Origin: an uncultured Anaerobutyricum sp.
GTDB taxonomy: Bacteria > Bacillota > Clostridia > Lachnospirales > Lachnospiraceae
NCBI RefSeq assembly: GCF_934307085.1
Contig: NZ_CAKRCF010000004.1
Span: 27,108-91,107 of the forward strand
Reading direction: 5' to 3'
Length of the DNA: 64,000 nucleotides
Shown: positions 26,824-35,457 of the stretch, in pieces
Position numbering within the stretch: the stretch's first letter is position 1
Layout of the letters: the number at the start of each line of letters is the position of its first letter
Program-made: the position numbers and the translations under genes
Notes under the pieces: generated by a model
What the model saw: only the letters and a program-made list of their open reading frames with translations
The model's database searches: none
Told to the model about the DNA's origin: nothing

Positions 26824-27540
26824 TTATTTATTTTTTAATCCTATAATCTCCTTCTCCGTGAGAGGACGATATTCTCCCTTTTCTAACATCTTATCAAGAA
26901 CAAGACTTCCCATAGAAATCCTCTTTAAATAAGTGACCTTTCTCCCAACTGCCTGTGCCATTCTCTTTACCTGATGAAAACGTCCTTCCTGCACGGTAAT
27001 GAATACTTCATTTTCTTTCTCCGTTAACTCTAACTTTGCCGGAAGCGTCTGCTTTACATCGCCAATATCTAATCCCTGTAAAAAAAGTTCCTTCTCTTTT
27101 TGTCCTACTGCACCGTCAAGAACAGCAAAATAAGTTTTATCTACATGTTTTTTCGGGGACAGCAGGTTGTGAGCTAACACTCCATCATTCGTAAGAAGCA
27201 AGAGTCCCTCTGTATCCTTATCCAGTCTTCCAACAGGGAAAAGTCCTTTCTTTCCTTCAGTAATCAAATCAAGAACCGTTGTGCACTCCGCATCTTCAGT
27301 AGCACTTACGACTCCCGCTGGTTTATACAGCATTATATAGCGGTATTTCTTATATGAAATACCTTCTCCATCAAGACATATCTCATCCTGTACTGAAACT
27401 TTGACTTCCGGCTTTTTCACAATTTCTCCATTAACAGACACACTTCCCTTTTTAATCTTCTGCTTTGCCTCACTCCTCGTAAGTTCTGCTGCCTGCGTCA
27501 AAAACTTATCGAGTCTCATCTTTTTTGAGGTTTCTGGCAT
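26824..27540 (-). CDS. RsuA/RluB-family pseudouridine synthase
   Basis: A 238-residue pseudouridine synthase of the RsuA group, acting on rRNA. Residues 1-60 are the S4 domain (MRLDKFLTQAAELTRSEAKQKI). The catalytic motif is VGRLDKDTEGLLLLTNDG near residue 105, followed by GRFHQVKRMAQAVGRKVTYLKR. Length matches the small RsuA type. Poly-U stretches follow the gene but no clear hairpin. Confidence 0.9.
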   Translation of the reverse strand: MPETSKKMRLDKFLTQAAELTRSEAKQKIKKGSVSVNGEIVKKPEVKVSVQDEICLDGEGISYKKYRYIMLYKPAGVVSATEDAECTTVLDLITEGKKGLFPVGRLDKDTEGLLLLTNDGVLAHNLLSPKKHVDKTYFAVLDGAVGQKEKELFLQGLDIGDVKQTLPAKLELTEKENEVFITVQEGRFHQVKRMAQAVGRKVTYLKRISMGSLVLDKMLEKGEYRPLTEKEIIGLKNK

Positions 27541-27705
27541 CTTTTTTGTTCCTTTCTTATTACTCTTATTTTATCTTAACTATCCTCAATAGCCCTGATT
27601 CATTTCTGTTCTTCTTCTATTTTTTTATTTTTATGATATATCCCTGTTATATAGTATAACATTAAAATATACTATGGAATGTTTTCTTTTATAAAATTTC
27701 TGTAA

Positions 27706-29199
27706 TTATAATTTACGCCAGTTGGGATTATATTTATTCTTTAGTCTTCCTCTGGTGCACTTTCCCCATCCAAGAGGGAAATTCTCTACACAAAACAATG
27801 TCCATCCATCAAATTCTACATCATCAATATCCACTGTTTCTCCACGAAGATACTTTTCTACACGGATATCTTCTATCGGTAAGGAAATACTTCTCTTATA
27901 TTGTTCCGGCTTAAGTGCCATCGCCAACGCCTGACTTGGCTCAAAACGCTTCTTTAAACAGTCTCCAAGATAAAGCCCGGAACGCACAACCCGAAGTCCT
28001 TTAAAATCTGGACAATCCTCTGGCAGTAAAAACACTCTTTCTTTTACAAAAAAGATTCTCTCTTTCCACTCCTCCCAGACTGAAATCTCCCTCATAAATT
28101 CTTCCATTGCTTCCGGAACCTTACCCTTAGAAGCTGTCTGTGCTTTTCCAGTCCGCTTACACATCTTTCCTTTATGTGCATTCGCTTTATTGTCTGTCTC
28201 TTTACGTATTATCTCTTTATGCACAAATTTTGACACTGTTTCTTCTTTTATGCACTGTTTATCAACAGATTCCACCATGTCTGCCTTTTTAAAAAGAGCA
28301 GCAAAATGTCCCTCTCCCTTTACTTTATGTGGCAAAAAACGACGGCAGTTCTTCACATCTTCTTTGCCGCTTACCGTCCATTCTGACCTACCTTCTTCAA
28401 TACCACCACAAAGTGGAAGTTCCTGCAAAGTAAATGCAGAATTCTGCTCTAAAAAATATTCCACCGTCTGCTCGTCTTCTTCCTTTGCAAAGGTACATGT
28501 AGAATATAAAAGATATCCCCCTGGCTTTACCATCTGTGCCGCACTGGTAAGAATCTCTCTTTGTAACTGTGCATAGCGTTCTACTTCCTCAAGTGACCAG
28601 CTCTTTACCATGGAGGGCTCTCTTCGAAACATCCCCTCACCGGAACAAGGTGCATCTACAAGTACTTTATCAAAATATCCTGCTAAACGTCCTGCTAACT
28701 TCTCCGGAGCTTCACAGGTGATAACCGCATTTGTCACCCCAGCCATCTCCATATTTTTAAGTAAGGGCTTACATCGTGAGGCGCTAATATCATTCGATAA
28801 TAAAAAGCCCTCTCCCTGAAGCTTGGCAGCAAGTGCTGTTGATTTGCCACCCGGTGCTGCACACAAATCAAGGACCTTATCCCCCGGCTCTATTGGTAAA
28901 AAAGCAGCGGGTGCCATCGCACTTGGTTCTTGAATGTAATACACTCCTGCGTAATAATACGGGTGGGCAGATAACTTCTGCTTTCCTTCATAATAGAATC
29001 CTGTCTCACACCATGAAACCTGTCCGTTTAAAAGGAACCGGCGGATAAAATCCGCCGGTTCCTCCTTTAACTGATTCACCCGAAGCGTCTGTCCATAACT
29101 ATGATTAAAACTATCAAGATACTGCGGATACTCGTCCCCAAGCATCCCCTGCATCTTACTCTGATAATCTTCTGGTAAATTCATCAAATCCTCCTGCAT
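27706..29199 (-). CDS. RsmF-like rRNA m5C methyltransferase (NOL1/NOP2/Sun family)
   Basis: A 497-residue SAM-dependent RNA methyltransferase. It has the N-terminal PUA-like region, LDLCAAPGGKSTALAAKL near residue 108, VDAPCSGEGMFRREP near 180 with the first catalytic cysteine, and YSTCTFAKEEDEQTVEYFL near 235 with the second. The C-terminal RsmF-type domains run from about 380 to the end. A lysine-rich, non-conserved stretch of ~60 residues (about 305-365) separates catalytic and C-terminal parts. The target base is not certain. Confidence 0.88.
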   Translation of the reverse strand: MQEDLMNLPEDYQSKMQGMLGDEYPQYLDSFNHSYGQTLRVNQLKEEPADFIRRFLLNGQVSWCETGFYYEGKQKLSAHPYYYAGVYYIQEPSAMAPAAFLPIEPGDKVLDLCAAPGGKSTALAAKLQGEGFLLSNDISASRCKPLLKNMEMAGVTNAVITCEAPEKLAGRLAGYFDKVLVDAPCSGEGMFRREPSMVKSWSLEEVERYAQLQREILTSAAQMVKPGGYLLYSTCTFAKEEDEQTVEYFLEQNSAFTLQELPLCGGIEEGRSEWTVSGKEDVKNCRRFLPHKVKGEGHFAALFKKADMVESVDKQCIKEETVSKFVHKEIIRKETDNKANAHKGKMCKRTGKAQTASKGKVPEAMEEFMREISVWEEWKERIFFVKERVFLLPEDCPDFKGLRVVRSGLYLGDCLKKRFEPSQALAMALKPEQYKRSISLPIEDIRVEKYLRGETVDIDDVEFDGWTLFCVENFPLGWGKCTRGRLKNKYNPNWRKL

Positions 29200-29328
29200 C
29201 TATTGTATAGCTAATACATCTGTTATTATAATTATATTTCAAATTCAATAGACTCTGTCTTCTTTTTCTAACTTTTTAGCTTCTTTTTTTGTTAACTTCC
29301 TAAACCTTTAATATCTTTCTTCTGCCTT

Positions 29329-30129
29329 TTATAAACTCTGTGCACGATACCCTTCTGAAATAATATCAAGCTGTCTTGCAAAATGTTTAAGCTGCAACAT
29401 GTCATCAAGCACATAGACTTTATAAAACTCATCCTGAATCTTCGTTACCTCTCTCTGGTTGGCAACCTTATATAAATTCTGAATATTATTCAAAATATCC
29501 TTAACTAAAGTCTCCTTCCTCCTGTGAGAGTTCTGTGCATCCATAATTTCATCTCTTACATCAGACATCTCATGGTCAACCTCAATAATCGCTTCTGAAG
29601 CATCAAGAAGCTTCTGCTGGATGTATTCCGGAATATTCTCCTTATACTTATACTGTAAAGAATGTTCTATCGTTGCCCAGAAATTCATCGCCATCGTGCG
29701 AATCTGAATCTCTGCACTCAGTTCCTTCGGCCCATGAATCGTATTCACCGTATATAAAATAATCATATGATAACTGCGGTAACCACTCGTCTTCATATGG
29801 CTTACATAGTCCTTCTCACACTTTACCTTCATATCCGTTCGGTTCTTTATCAGATTCACTACGCGATCTATATCTTCTACAAACTGGCAGATAATACGAA
29901 TTCCCGCCAAATCTTCTATCTTCTTCTCAATATCATTCATCGATACATTCTTACGCTGCATCTTATCTAATATACTGACGATACTCTTTACACGTCCATC
30001 TACGGACTCAATCGGTGAATATAATCCCTGATTCCGATGTTCTTCTATAATATGATGAAACTTTACAGTCAGTTCATCGACTGCAAGCTGGTATGGGTCA
30101 AGCAGTTCTCTCCAAAGCTGTATCTCCAT
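29329..30129 (-). CDS. Small alarmone synthetase (RelQ/YjbM type GTP pyrophosphokinase)
   Basis: A 266-residue stand-alone (p)ppGpp synthetase. It carries the synthetase fold with LAGIRIICQFVEDIDRVV near residue 88, KDYVSHMKTSGYRSYHMII (Arg/Ser/Tyr substrate loop) near 125, and ELSAEIQIRTMAMNFWATIEHSLQYK near 155. There is no hydrolase, TGS or ACT domain, so it is not RelA/Spo. It is about 50 residues longer than Bacillus YjbM, mainly at the helical C-terminus. Confidence 0.88.
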   Translation of the reverse strand: MEIQLWRELLDPYQLAVDELTVKFHHIIEEHRNQGLYSPIESVDGRVKSIVSILDKMQRKNVSMNDIEKKIEDLAGIRIICQFVEDIDRVVNLIKNRTDMKVKCEKDYVSHMKTSGYRSYHMIILYTVNTIHGPKELSAEIQIRTMAMNFWATIEHSLQYKYKENIPEYIQQKLLDASEAIIEVDHEMSDVRDEIMDAQNSHRRKETLVKDILNNIQNLYKVANQREVTKIQDEFYKVYVLDDMLQLKHFARQLDIISEGYRAQSL

Positions 30130-30274
30130 ATAATCACCCCCAAATTATTATACCATTTTTTTCCATTTTATGCAAGTAAAATGTGAGCAGCACTATTCCT
30201 GTTTACCATTCACATAAATAATTCCATGCGACACTCTCGGATTGCTTTTTATTTGCTCTATACTTACTGTTTTC

Positions 30275-30315
30275 TAGAGCGTGTTTGAAATATGCATTTC
30301 TGTCTGAATAAGCTC
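30275..30315. repeat. Palindromic repeat, family A (copy 4, degenerate)
   Basis: CTAGAGCGTGTTTGAAA at the left matches the family; the right arm (TGAATAAGCTCC) is decayed. It lies downstream of spoIVA. Confidence 0.55.
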
Positions 30316-30356
30316 CAAAGTCATAGATTCCATTTGAGTATAAATCCATGACTTTG
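30316..30356. other. Hairpin downstream of spoIVA
   Basis: CAAAGTCATAGATT (30316-30329) and AATCCATGACTTTG (30343-30356) pair with one mismatch around a 13-base loop, 17 bases after the spoIVA stop. It lacks a good T tract, so it may be a processing or weak termination site. Confidence 0.5.
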
Positions 30357-30372
30357 AAAACCTTATACCATA

Positions 30373-31842
30373 TTATATAATAATACAAATCAATCCGCCA
30401 CTGCTTTCGTTTACGATTTTTTCCATGGCATTTTGCAATTTTTCCTGACTATCATCGTTTATTTTTGTAACTTTACCGGATATGCCATCATCAACAAGCT
30501 GTTCTAATGTTTTACCAAAAATGTTGACATTCCAAATCTCATTTGTTTCTTCTCCCGCCTGTTCCTTTATGTAAGTGATAAGGTCTTCTGCTTGAAGCTG
30601 CGTGCCTACGATTGGTGCAACTTCCGTTGTAAGATTGGCACGAATCAAATGGATGGATGGTGCCTCGGCACGTATTTTCACTCCGTACTTATTGCCATGC
30701 TTTACAACTTCCGGCTCAGAAAGTGTGATTTCCGAAAGAACTGGCTTCATCACACCATAGCCCCGCTCTCTGGCATCTTTTAATGCCTTTGATACCTCCT
30801 CAAATTCCCTTTTCTTTGCAGAAAGTTCTTTCATTAAGTGGATGAGATGATACTCACTCTTAATCGGCAATCCCGTAATATCTGATAAAATATCATAATA
30901 ATAGGAATCCCGTATCTGAATCTTGACATCGACCTTTCCCGTATCCATATGAATTTTTTCTATTTTCCCAGATTCTATGTAATCGTTTGAAGGAAATACT
31001 TTCTGATACAAATCCTTCATTTTGCTTTTTTCTGCCATAAATTCTTTCACAAGGTCAAGTATCGACTTTTTCATCCAGTGGTCATCCCGCAAAGTCTCCA
31101 CCCATTTTGGCAGATAGAATCCTACAGAAGACAAAGGAAATTCCAGAAGTACATTTTTTAAAATCTCTAAAATATCTTCCTGGCGGAGCTGGTCGCAGTT
31201 TACAGCCATCACACTTGTATTATATTCTTTGGACAGTTTTTCTGTTAACGCCTGTGTTGTCTTTGAATACGGACGCTCGCTGTTAACAAGCACTAAAAAT
31301 GGCTTTCCGATTTCATTTAATTCTGCAACGGTTTTCTTTTCTGCTTCTACATAAGAATCTCTCGGAATCTCTCCAAAAGACCCGTCTGTCGTCACTAAAA
31401 TCCCAATGGTAGAATGATCTCTAATTACCTTTCTTGTTCCAAATTCTGCTGCCTTTGTAAATGGCACTTCGTAATCAAACCACGGTGTTTTTACGAGTCG
31501 TTCCTGTCCGTTTTCAAGATTACCGCCAGCACCCGGAATCATAAATCCTACACAGTCAATCAGGCGAATTTTTATTTTCATATCTTCCATTGGAAGTTCT
31601 GCTGCTTCTTTTGGAATAAACTTCGGCTCAGTTGTCATAACAATTTTCCCAGTTCCACTTTGCGGAAGTTCATCCATCGTTCTCTTTCGTTCATTTTCGT
31701 CCTTTATTTCAGGAAGTACAAGAAGTTCCATAAAACGCTTAATAAATGTTGATTTGCCACTTCGGACAGGTCCAACTACACCGAGATAAATCTCTCCACC
31801 AGTTCTGGCAGAAATATCCTGATATATATTTTGTTTTTCCAT
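30373..31842 (-). CDS. spoIVA: Stage IV sporulation protein A (spore coat base ATPase)
   Basis: SpoIVA is an ATPase that polymerises on the forespore surface and anchors the coat; it is specific to endospore formers. The 489-residue product starts MEKQNIYQDISARTGGEIYL, has the Walker A loop GPVRSGKSTFIKRF near residue 24, the CVGFMIPGA region, and the C-terminal LICIII end. Its presence argues that the organism forms, or recently formed, spores. GGGGAGGG precedes the ATG. Confidence 0.96.
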   Translation of the reverse strand: MEKQNIYQDISARTGGEIYLGVVGPVRSGKSTFIKRFMELLVLPEIKDENERKRTMDELPQSGTGKIVMTTEPKFIPKEAAELPMEDMKIKIRLIDCVGFMIPGAGGNLENGQERLVKTPWFDYEVPFTKAAEFGTRKVIRDHSTIGILVTTDGSFGEIPRDSYVEAEKKTVAELNEIGKPFLVLVNSERPYSKTTQALTEKLSKEYNTSVMAVNCDQLRQEDILEILKNVLLEFPLSSVGFYLPKWVETLRDDHWMKKSILDLVKEFMAEKSKMKDLYQKVFPSNDYIESGKIEKIHMDTGKVDVKIQIRDSYYYDILSDITGLPIKSEYHLIHLMKELSAKKREFEEVSKALKDARERGYGVMKPVLSEITLSEPEVVKHGNKYGVKIRAEAPSIHLIRANLTTEVAPIVGTQLQAEDLITYIKEQAGEETNEIWNVNIFGKTLEQLVDDGISGKVTKINDDSQEKLQNAMEKIVNESSGGLICIII

Positions 31843-31867
31843 GAAAATCCCTCCCCAATACTAATTC

Positions 31868-31890
31868 AGTATATGCAGGGAAGGGAAAAA
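31868..31890 (-). promoter_or_regulatory. Possible sigma-E promoter of spoIVA
   Basis: On the minus strand CATATACT (31868-31875) resembles the sigma-E -10 box, with TCTATTT about 13 bases upstream. In Bacillus spoIVA is sigma-E controlled. The match is loose and short of the start. Confidence 0.3.
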
Positions 31891-31903
31891 ATAGACTATT
31901 TTT

Positions 31904-31956
31904 CCAGAGCATTTTTTCAAATACACTCCAGTTTATTCTTTTCAAACACACTCTGG
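31904..31956. repeat. Palindromic repeat, family A (copy 5, with an inner half-site)
   Basis: CCAGAGCATTTTTTCAAA opens and TTTTCAAACACACTCTGG closes the element; a third half-site, CAAATACACTCCAG, lies within. It sits between the M18 peptidase and spoIVA. Confidence 0.65.
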
Positions 31957-31969
31957 ACTTACTATAAAC

Positions 31970-33244
31970 TTACTCTCCAAAAAATGCCGTTACTAGCTGG
32001 CATAAACTCACATAATCCGCCATGGCCATTGTCTCTCTTGCTGAATGCATCGCAAGCATCGGGATTCCTAAATCACAGCCTGCTATTGGTAAATGAGATC
32101 CAATCATAGGACCTAATGTTGTACCTCCGCGAATCGTATTCCTGTCATTAATTTCCTGTAATAATATATTACATTTTTCAGACAATCCTTTTAAAATCGC
32201 ATACATCCGACAGTCTGAAGCATACTTCTGTGTACCACTTACTTTTACCGTCACACCCTGTCCCATATACGCTCTCGTTGTCGTATCACAGCGGTCTGTA
32301 TAATTTGGATGTGCTGCATGCGCACCATCTACAGAAAGATAATAGCTCTGTGCCAGTGAAATCTCTATCTGCTCTTTTGAGCATCCCATTCCCGAAAGAA
32401 TACGACATAATATACTTTCGAGCAAAGTAGAATCAGCCCCGGACTTTGTGAAACTTCCTACCTCCTCATGGTTAAATAAACCGATAAGATTAATTCCACT
32501 TTCTCTATCTCCATCCGTAAGAGATTCTAACAATGCACTGACTGAAGCTACGTTATCAATTCGGGGACTACATAAAATCTCCTCTCTGATTCCGCAAAGC
32601 TGTGGCTGGTCATAATTATACAGATTAAGATCATAACTTAAAATCTCACTCTCATCCACAGAAAGTTCTTCCGCAAGAAAATGTAGAAATGTATCTTCTG
32701 TCCAATGCCCATTTGCCAGACCTAAAAGCGGCATCAACTCTTTTTGGCGATCAATCTTCCAGCCACTATTCGCTTCCCGCTGCATATGAATCGCAAGTCC
32801 CGGAATCAATGCAATCGGTCTTTTACTGTCATATTGTACCTCTTCTGGCTTAAAAACTTCTTCCCCCTTTAGCACAACAGTTCCTGCCATTCCAAGTGGA
32901 CGGTCAAACCATGTATGATCCATCATCCCCCCATATACTTCCACATTAAGCATCGCACAACCCATACTCTTAAAGTCCGGCTTCCCTTTCACCTTAAAAC
33001 ACGGCTGATCCACATGAGCAAATGCCATGCGAAGAGACTGAATATTCGCCCTTACATTTCCCGTGGTAAATGCAAATAATACATCCGGAAATGGAGCGAT
33101 AAAATACTTCCCGTTCTCTTTTGGAGAAATCATTGTATCATAATACAGTTCTTCAAATCTCTGTTCTTTTAAATATTTTTTAGCAAAAGAAACAACACCG
33201 ACTGGCGAAGTTCCTTGGCTTAAACATTCTGTTAAAATGTTCAT
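31970..33244 (-). CDS. M18-family aminopeptidase
   Basis: A 424-residue cytosolic zinc aminopeptidase (ApeB/DNPEP family) that removes N-terminal residues from peptides. Metal-site features include AFAHVDQPCFKVKG near residue 90, SPRIDNVASVSALLESL near 230, NHEEVGSFTKSGADSTLLE near 262 and the closing MLAMHSARETMAMAD. The chain is complete and of usual length. It carries its own ribosome site (AAAAGGAG) and stands alone. Confidence 0.9.
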   Translation of the reverse strand: MNILTECLSQGTSPVGVVSFAKKYLKEQRFEELYYDTMISPKENGKYFIAPFPDVLFAFTTGNVRANIQSLRMAFAHVDQPCFKVKGKPDFKSMGCAMLNVEVYGGMMDHTWFDRPLGMAGTVVLKGEEVFKPEEVQYDSKRPIALIPGLAIHMQREANSGWKIDRQKELMPLLGLANGHWTEDTFLHFLAEELSVDESEILSYDLNLYNYDQPQLCGIREEILCSPRIDNVASVSALLESLTDGDRESGINLIGLFNHEEVGSFTKSGADSTLLESILCRILSGMGCSKEQIEISLAQSYYLSVDGAHAAHPNYTDRCDTTTRAYMGQGVTVKVSGTQKYASDCRMYAILKGLSEKCNILLQEINDRNTIRGGTTLGPMIGSHLPIAGCDLGIPMLAMHSARETMAMADYVSLCQLVTAFFGE

Positions 33245-33320
33245 TTTTATCTCCTTTTCAAAAAAAATAATTCATGTTATCATTTATTACAATACATTAA
33301 AAATAATTTTCAGTTTAAAT

Positions 33321-33407
33321 ATATATTCTCGAAATCTTTCTGTGCCTGATTTATAAGAAATCAGTTATAAAAATAAATGCAGAAAGACTCCGAGAGTACA
33401 TAAATAT
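33321..33407. repeat. Palindromic repeat, family B (copy 2)
   Basis: TATATATTCTCGAAATC at the left and CCGAGAGTACATA at the right match the element at 7931-7987; inside is a further hairpin, CTGATTT-ATAAG-AAATCAG. Its downstream edge (AGGGAGG) forms the ribosome site of the next gene. Confidence 0.65.
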
Positions 33408-33422
33408 AGGGAGGAGTTTTTT

Positions 33423-33905
33423 ATGTTATCTATACAAATTTCCGATAGTAAAGACTTTATGTTTCATCTTTTATCAAAAGACACTTTTGACCATTTTTAT
33501 TTTGTCGAAGCTTCCATCAAGATGGGGGTAAGTTACCAAATTCAGGGACGAATCAACGAAGGCTTCTACGATACTAATGTAGAACAGACCTTAAACCGTG
33601 AATTTTGCTACTGGAAAGAAATCCGTGGCCGTATCTTTGATATTATCAAAGGAAAACGGCTCCCTCTCTCCTGCAAAATTGTTTTTGGGCTTCCAAAACA
33701 ATCGGTTTCTTACCTTATCGCACATAGCAACAGTTCCTTTCGTGAAGAAGACATCGAAGGACTTTATGTGAATGTCCTCTACGACCCGAAAAATCTTCTT
33801 ATCACTACTGGCGTATCCTATCGGAACTTCTCCCTTGATAAATCTCTTGAATATGCTTTTGATGAATATTTGGCGAAGTTTTTGAAGGAAAGAGCAGGAA
33901 TCTAA
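33423..33905 (+). CDS. Uncharacterised 160-residue protein (DUF5721-like)
   Basis: I do not know a function for this protein. It resembles the DUF5721 family, which I associate with Lachnospiraceae, but this is from memory. It has no signal peptide, membrane segment or known catalytic motif. The sequence is a mixed alpha/beta pattern with conserved-looking aromatic stretches (FDHFYFVEASIKMGVSYQIQ, then REFCYWKEIRGRIFDIIKG and PKNLLITTGVSYRNFSLDKS). AGGGAGGAG lies six bases before the ATG and comes from a family B repeat. It is one of three plus-strand genes. Confidence 0.7.
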   Translation: MLSIQISDSKDFMFHLLSKDTFDHFYFVEASIKMGVSYQIQGRINEGFYDTNVEQTLNREFCYWKEIRGRIFDIIKGKRLPLSCKIVFGLPKQSVSYLIAHSNSSFREEDIEGLYVNVLYDPKNLLITTGVSYRNFSLDKSLEYAFDEYLAKFLKERAGI

Positions 33906-33909
33906 ATAT

Positions 33910-33970
33910 TCCGTTGTGGGTAGTTATGCTGATGTTATGAAAAATTAAAAACACAACTTCGCACAACGGA
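33910..33970. terminator. Inverted repeat between convergent genes
   Basis: TCCGTTGTG (33910-33918) and CACAACGGA (33962-33970) pair perfectly around a 43-base loop, between the plus-strand DUF5721-like gene and the minus-strand protease gene. The T tract is weak on both strands, so termination is a guess. Confidence 0.35.
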
Positions 33971-33984
33971 TTTACAAACCCCTT

Positions 33985-35292
33985 TTACTTTTTCAAAATC
34001 TCCATTGCCTTCTTCAACTGTATATCTGCCTTCTCATCTGTCTGTGCTTTTTTCCACTGTTCATCGCTTATCTTTACTTCTATATCTGGCTCAATTCCTT
34101 TTTTATGAATATTGGTTCCATTCGGTGTGTAATAGCTGGCAATTGTAAACTTCACAGCGGAGCCATCCGGCAATGGCATAATACTTTGTACAATACCCTT
34201 TCCGTAAGTTTTTGTTCCTACTACTGTTGCCTTACCATAATCTTTGAGACATCCAGTCATGATTTCAGAAGCACTCGCGGTATTACCATTGACTAAAAGA
34301 ACTATTGGAACATCCACTGTCTTCTTTGAATCACTCTTAAATTCCTCTTTGTTTCCTTCTTTGTCTTTCGTATAAACAAGCAGTTTATCCTTCTCCACTA
34401 AGCGAGATAACATATCTGTGCAAGCATTTAAAAGCCCCCCTCCATTATCTCTTAAATCAATAATTAGGCTTGTCATTCCCTGCTTTTCTAAATCGGTAAC
34501 TGCATCATCAAACTGCTCTCCTGTATTTTCAAGGAACTGACTAACTGCGATATATCCTGTTTTATTATTTTTCATTTTATAAGAAACGGTATCTAACTGT
34601 ACGGATGACTTCTTTACCGTATAGTCTTTTGACTTTTTATCTCTGTAAATAGTTAATACAACTGTTTTGTTCTCTTTATTTTTAATTTCTGAAACAACGT
34701 CCTGTAACTCCATATCTACAGTGCTTTTTTTGTTAACCGCAGTAATTAAATCTCCTGTTTTCAGACCTGCTTTATATGCCGGCTGATCTTTAAATACAGA
34801 AACTATCTCCGCATAACCAGTATCTGTATCTTTTGCCACAGAAATACCAATTCCTTCGTACTCTCCAGAATCTTCTTCCGTCAACTGCTTATATTCTTTC
34901 TTGGTATAGTACTCTGCATATGGATCATCTAGTCCCTTAGCAAATCCTTTATATATATTTTGCTCTACATTATCACTGTCTATCTTGTTTAGATAATATT
35001 TGCCTGTATATGCTTCTAAAAAGCTCAATTTTTGCAAAATCTTACTGTTATTCAGTCCCGTTCCAAAACCAGTAGATGGTACGGCACTAATCCTTCCTGC
35101 ATAAAAACTCATGCCTATAACAATGAAAATAACAAAAACTCTTACTGCATACTTAAGACAGCCACCTTTTTTTCCTCGCTTACTTTTCTTTTTTCCTCCA
35201 TCTGGTTGCTCTTTTTTCTCTTCCATTTCTGGATTGTTGGCTGCCGGATAACTTTCCAGCTCGATATTCATTTCTTTTTCTTTTAAATCCAT
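33985..35292 (-). CDS. S41-family C-terminal processing protease
   Basis: A 435-residue membrane-anchored serine protease of the CtpA/CtpB kind. After an acidic/basic cytosolic tail, one membrane helix (YAVRVFVIFIVIGMSFYAG, ~60-78) precedes the extracytoplasmic part: a PDZ domain (EYEGIGISVAKDTDTGYAEI, ~150-240), and the protease with DLRDNGGGLL, NGNTASASEI (catalytic Ser) and TYGKGIVQ (catalytic Lys). In sporulating species CtpB activates sigma-K, but other roles are possible. I start at the ATG at 35292; the longer frame would run back into a terminator. Confidence 0.9.
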   Translation of the reverse strand: MDLKEKEMNIELESYPAANNPEMEEKKEQPDGGKKKSKRGKKGGCLKYAVRVFVIFIVIGMSFYAGRISAVPSTGFGTGLNNSKILQKLSFLEAYTGKYYLNKIDSDNVEQNIYKGFAKGLDDPYAEYYTKKEYKQLTEEDSGEYEGIGISVAKDTDTGYAEIVSVFKDQPAYKAGLKTGDLITAVNKKSTVDMELQDVVSEIKNKENKTVVLTIYRDKKSKDYTVKKSSVQLDTVSYKMKNNKTGYIAVSQFLENTGEQFDDAVTDLEKQGMTSLIIDLRDNGGGLLNACTDMLSRLVEKDKLLVYTKDKEGNKEEFKSDSKKTVDVPIVLLVNGNTASASEIMTGCLKDYGKATVVGTKTYGKGIVQSIMPLPDGSAVKFTIASYYTPNGTNIHKKGIEPDIEVKISDEQWKKAQTDEKADIQLKKAMEILKK

Positions 35293-35402
35293 TCTGTCTG
35301 CCTTTCTTTTGTCCAAATAATATCTGCTACTCTTAAAACTTTTTCTATACACTACTATTATCTTCAAAATCCATTCATGCGTAATTTCACAGTATGCTTT
35401 TT

Positions 35403-35453
35403 TAAGAAATAAAAAGCCTTCTGGCGGTTTTAGCATCTCCGGCAGAAGGCTTT
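35403..35453 (-). terminator. Rho-independent terminator of the PucR/CdaR-type regulator gene
   Basis: On the minus strand AAAGCCTTCTGCCGG pairs with CCGCCAGAAGGCTTT, followed by a T-rich tail (TTTTTATTTCTT). It begins a few bases after the stop of the regulator gene. Confidence 0.85.
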
Positions 35454-35457
35454 GTTA

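Noticed and set aside
30203..30388. A 61-codon minus-strand frame downstream of spoIVA
   Set aside because: Its sequence is made from a family A repeat and a hairpin (the repeat reads FKHALE in this frame) and it has no ribosome site.
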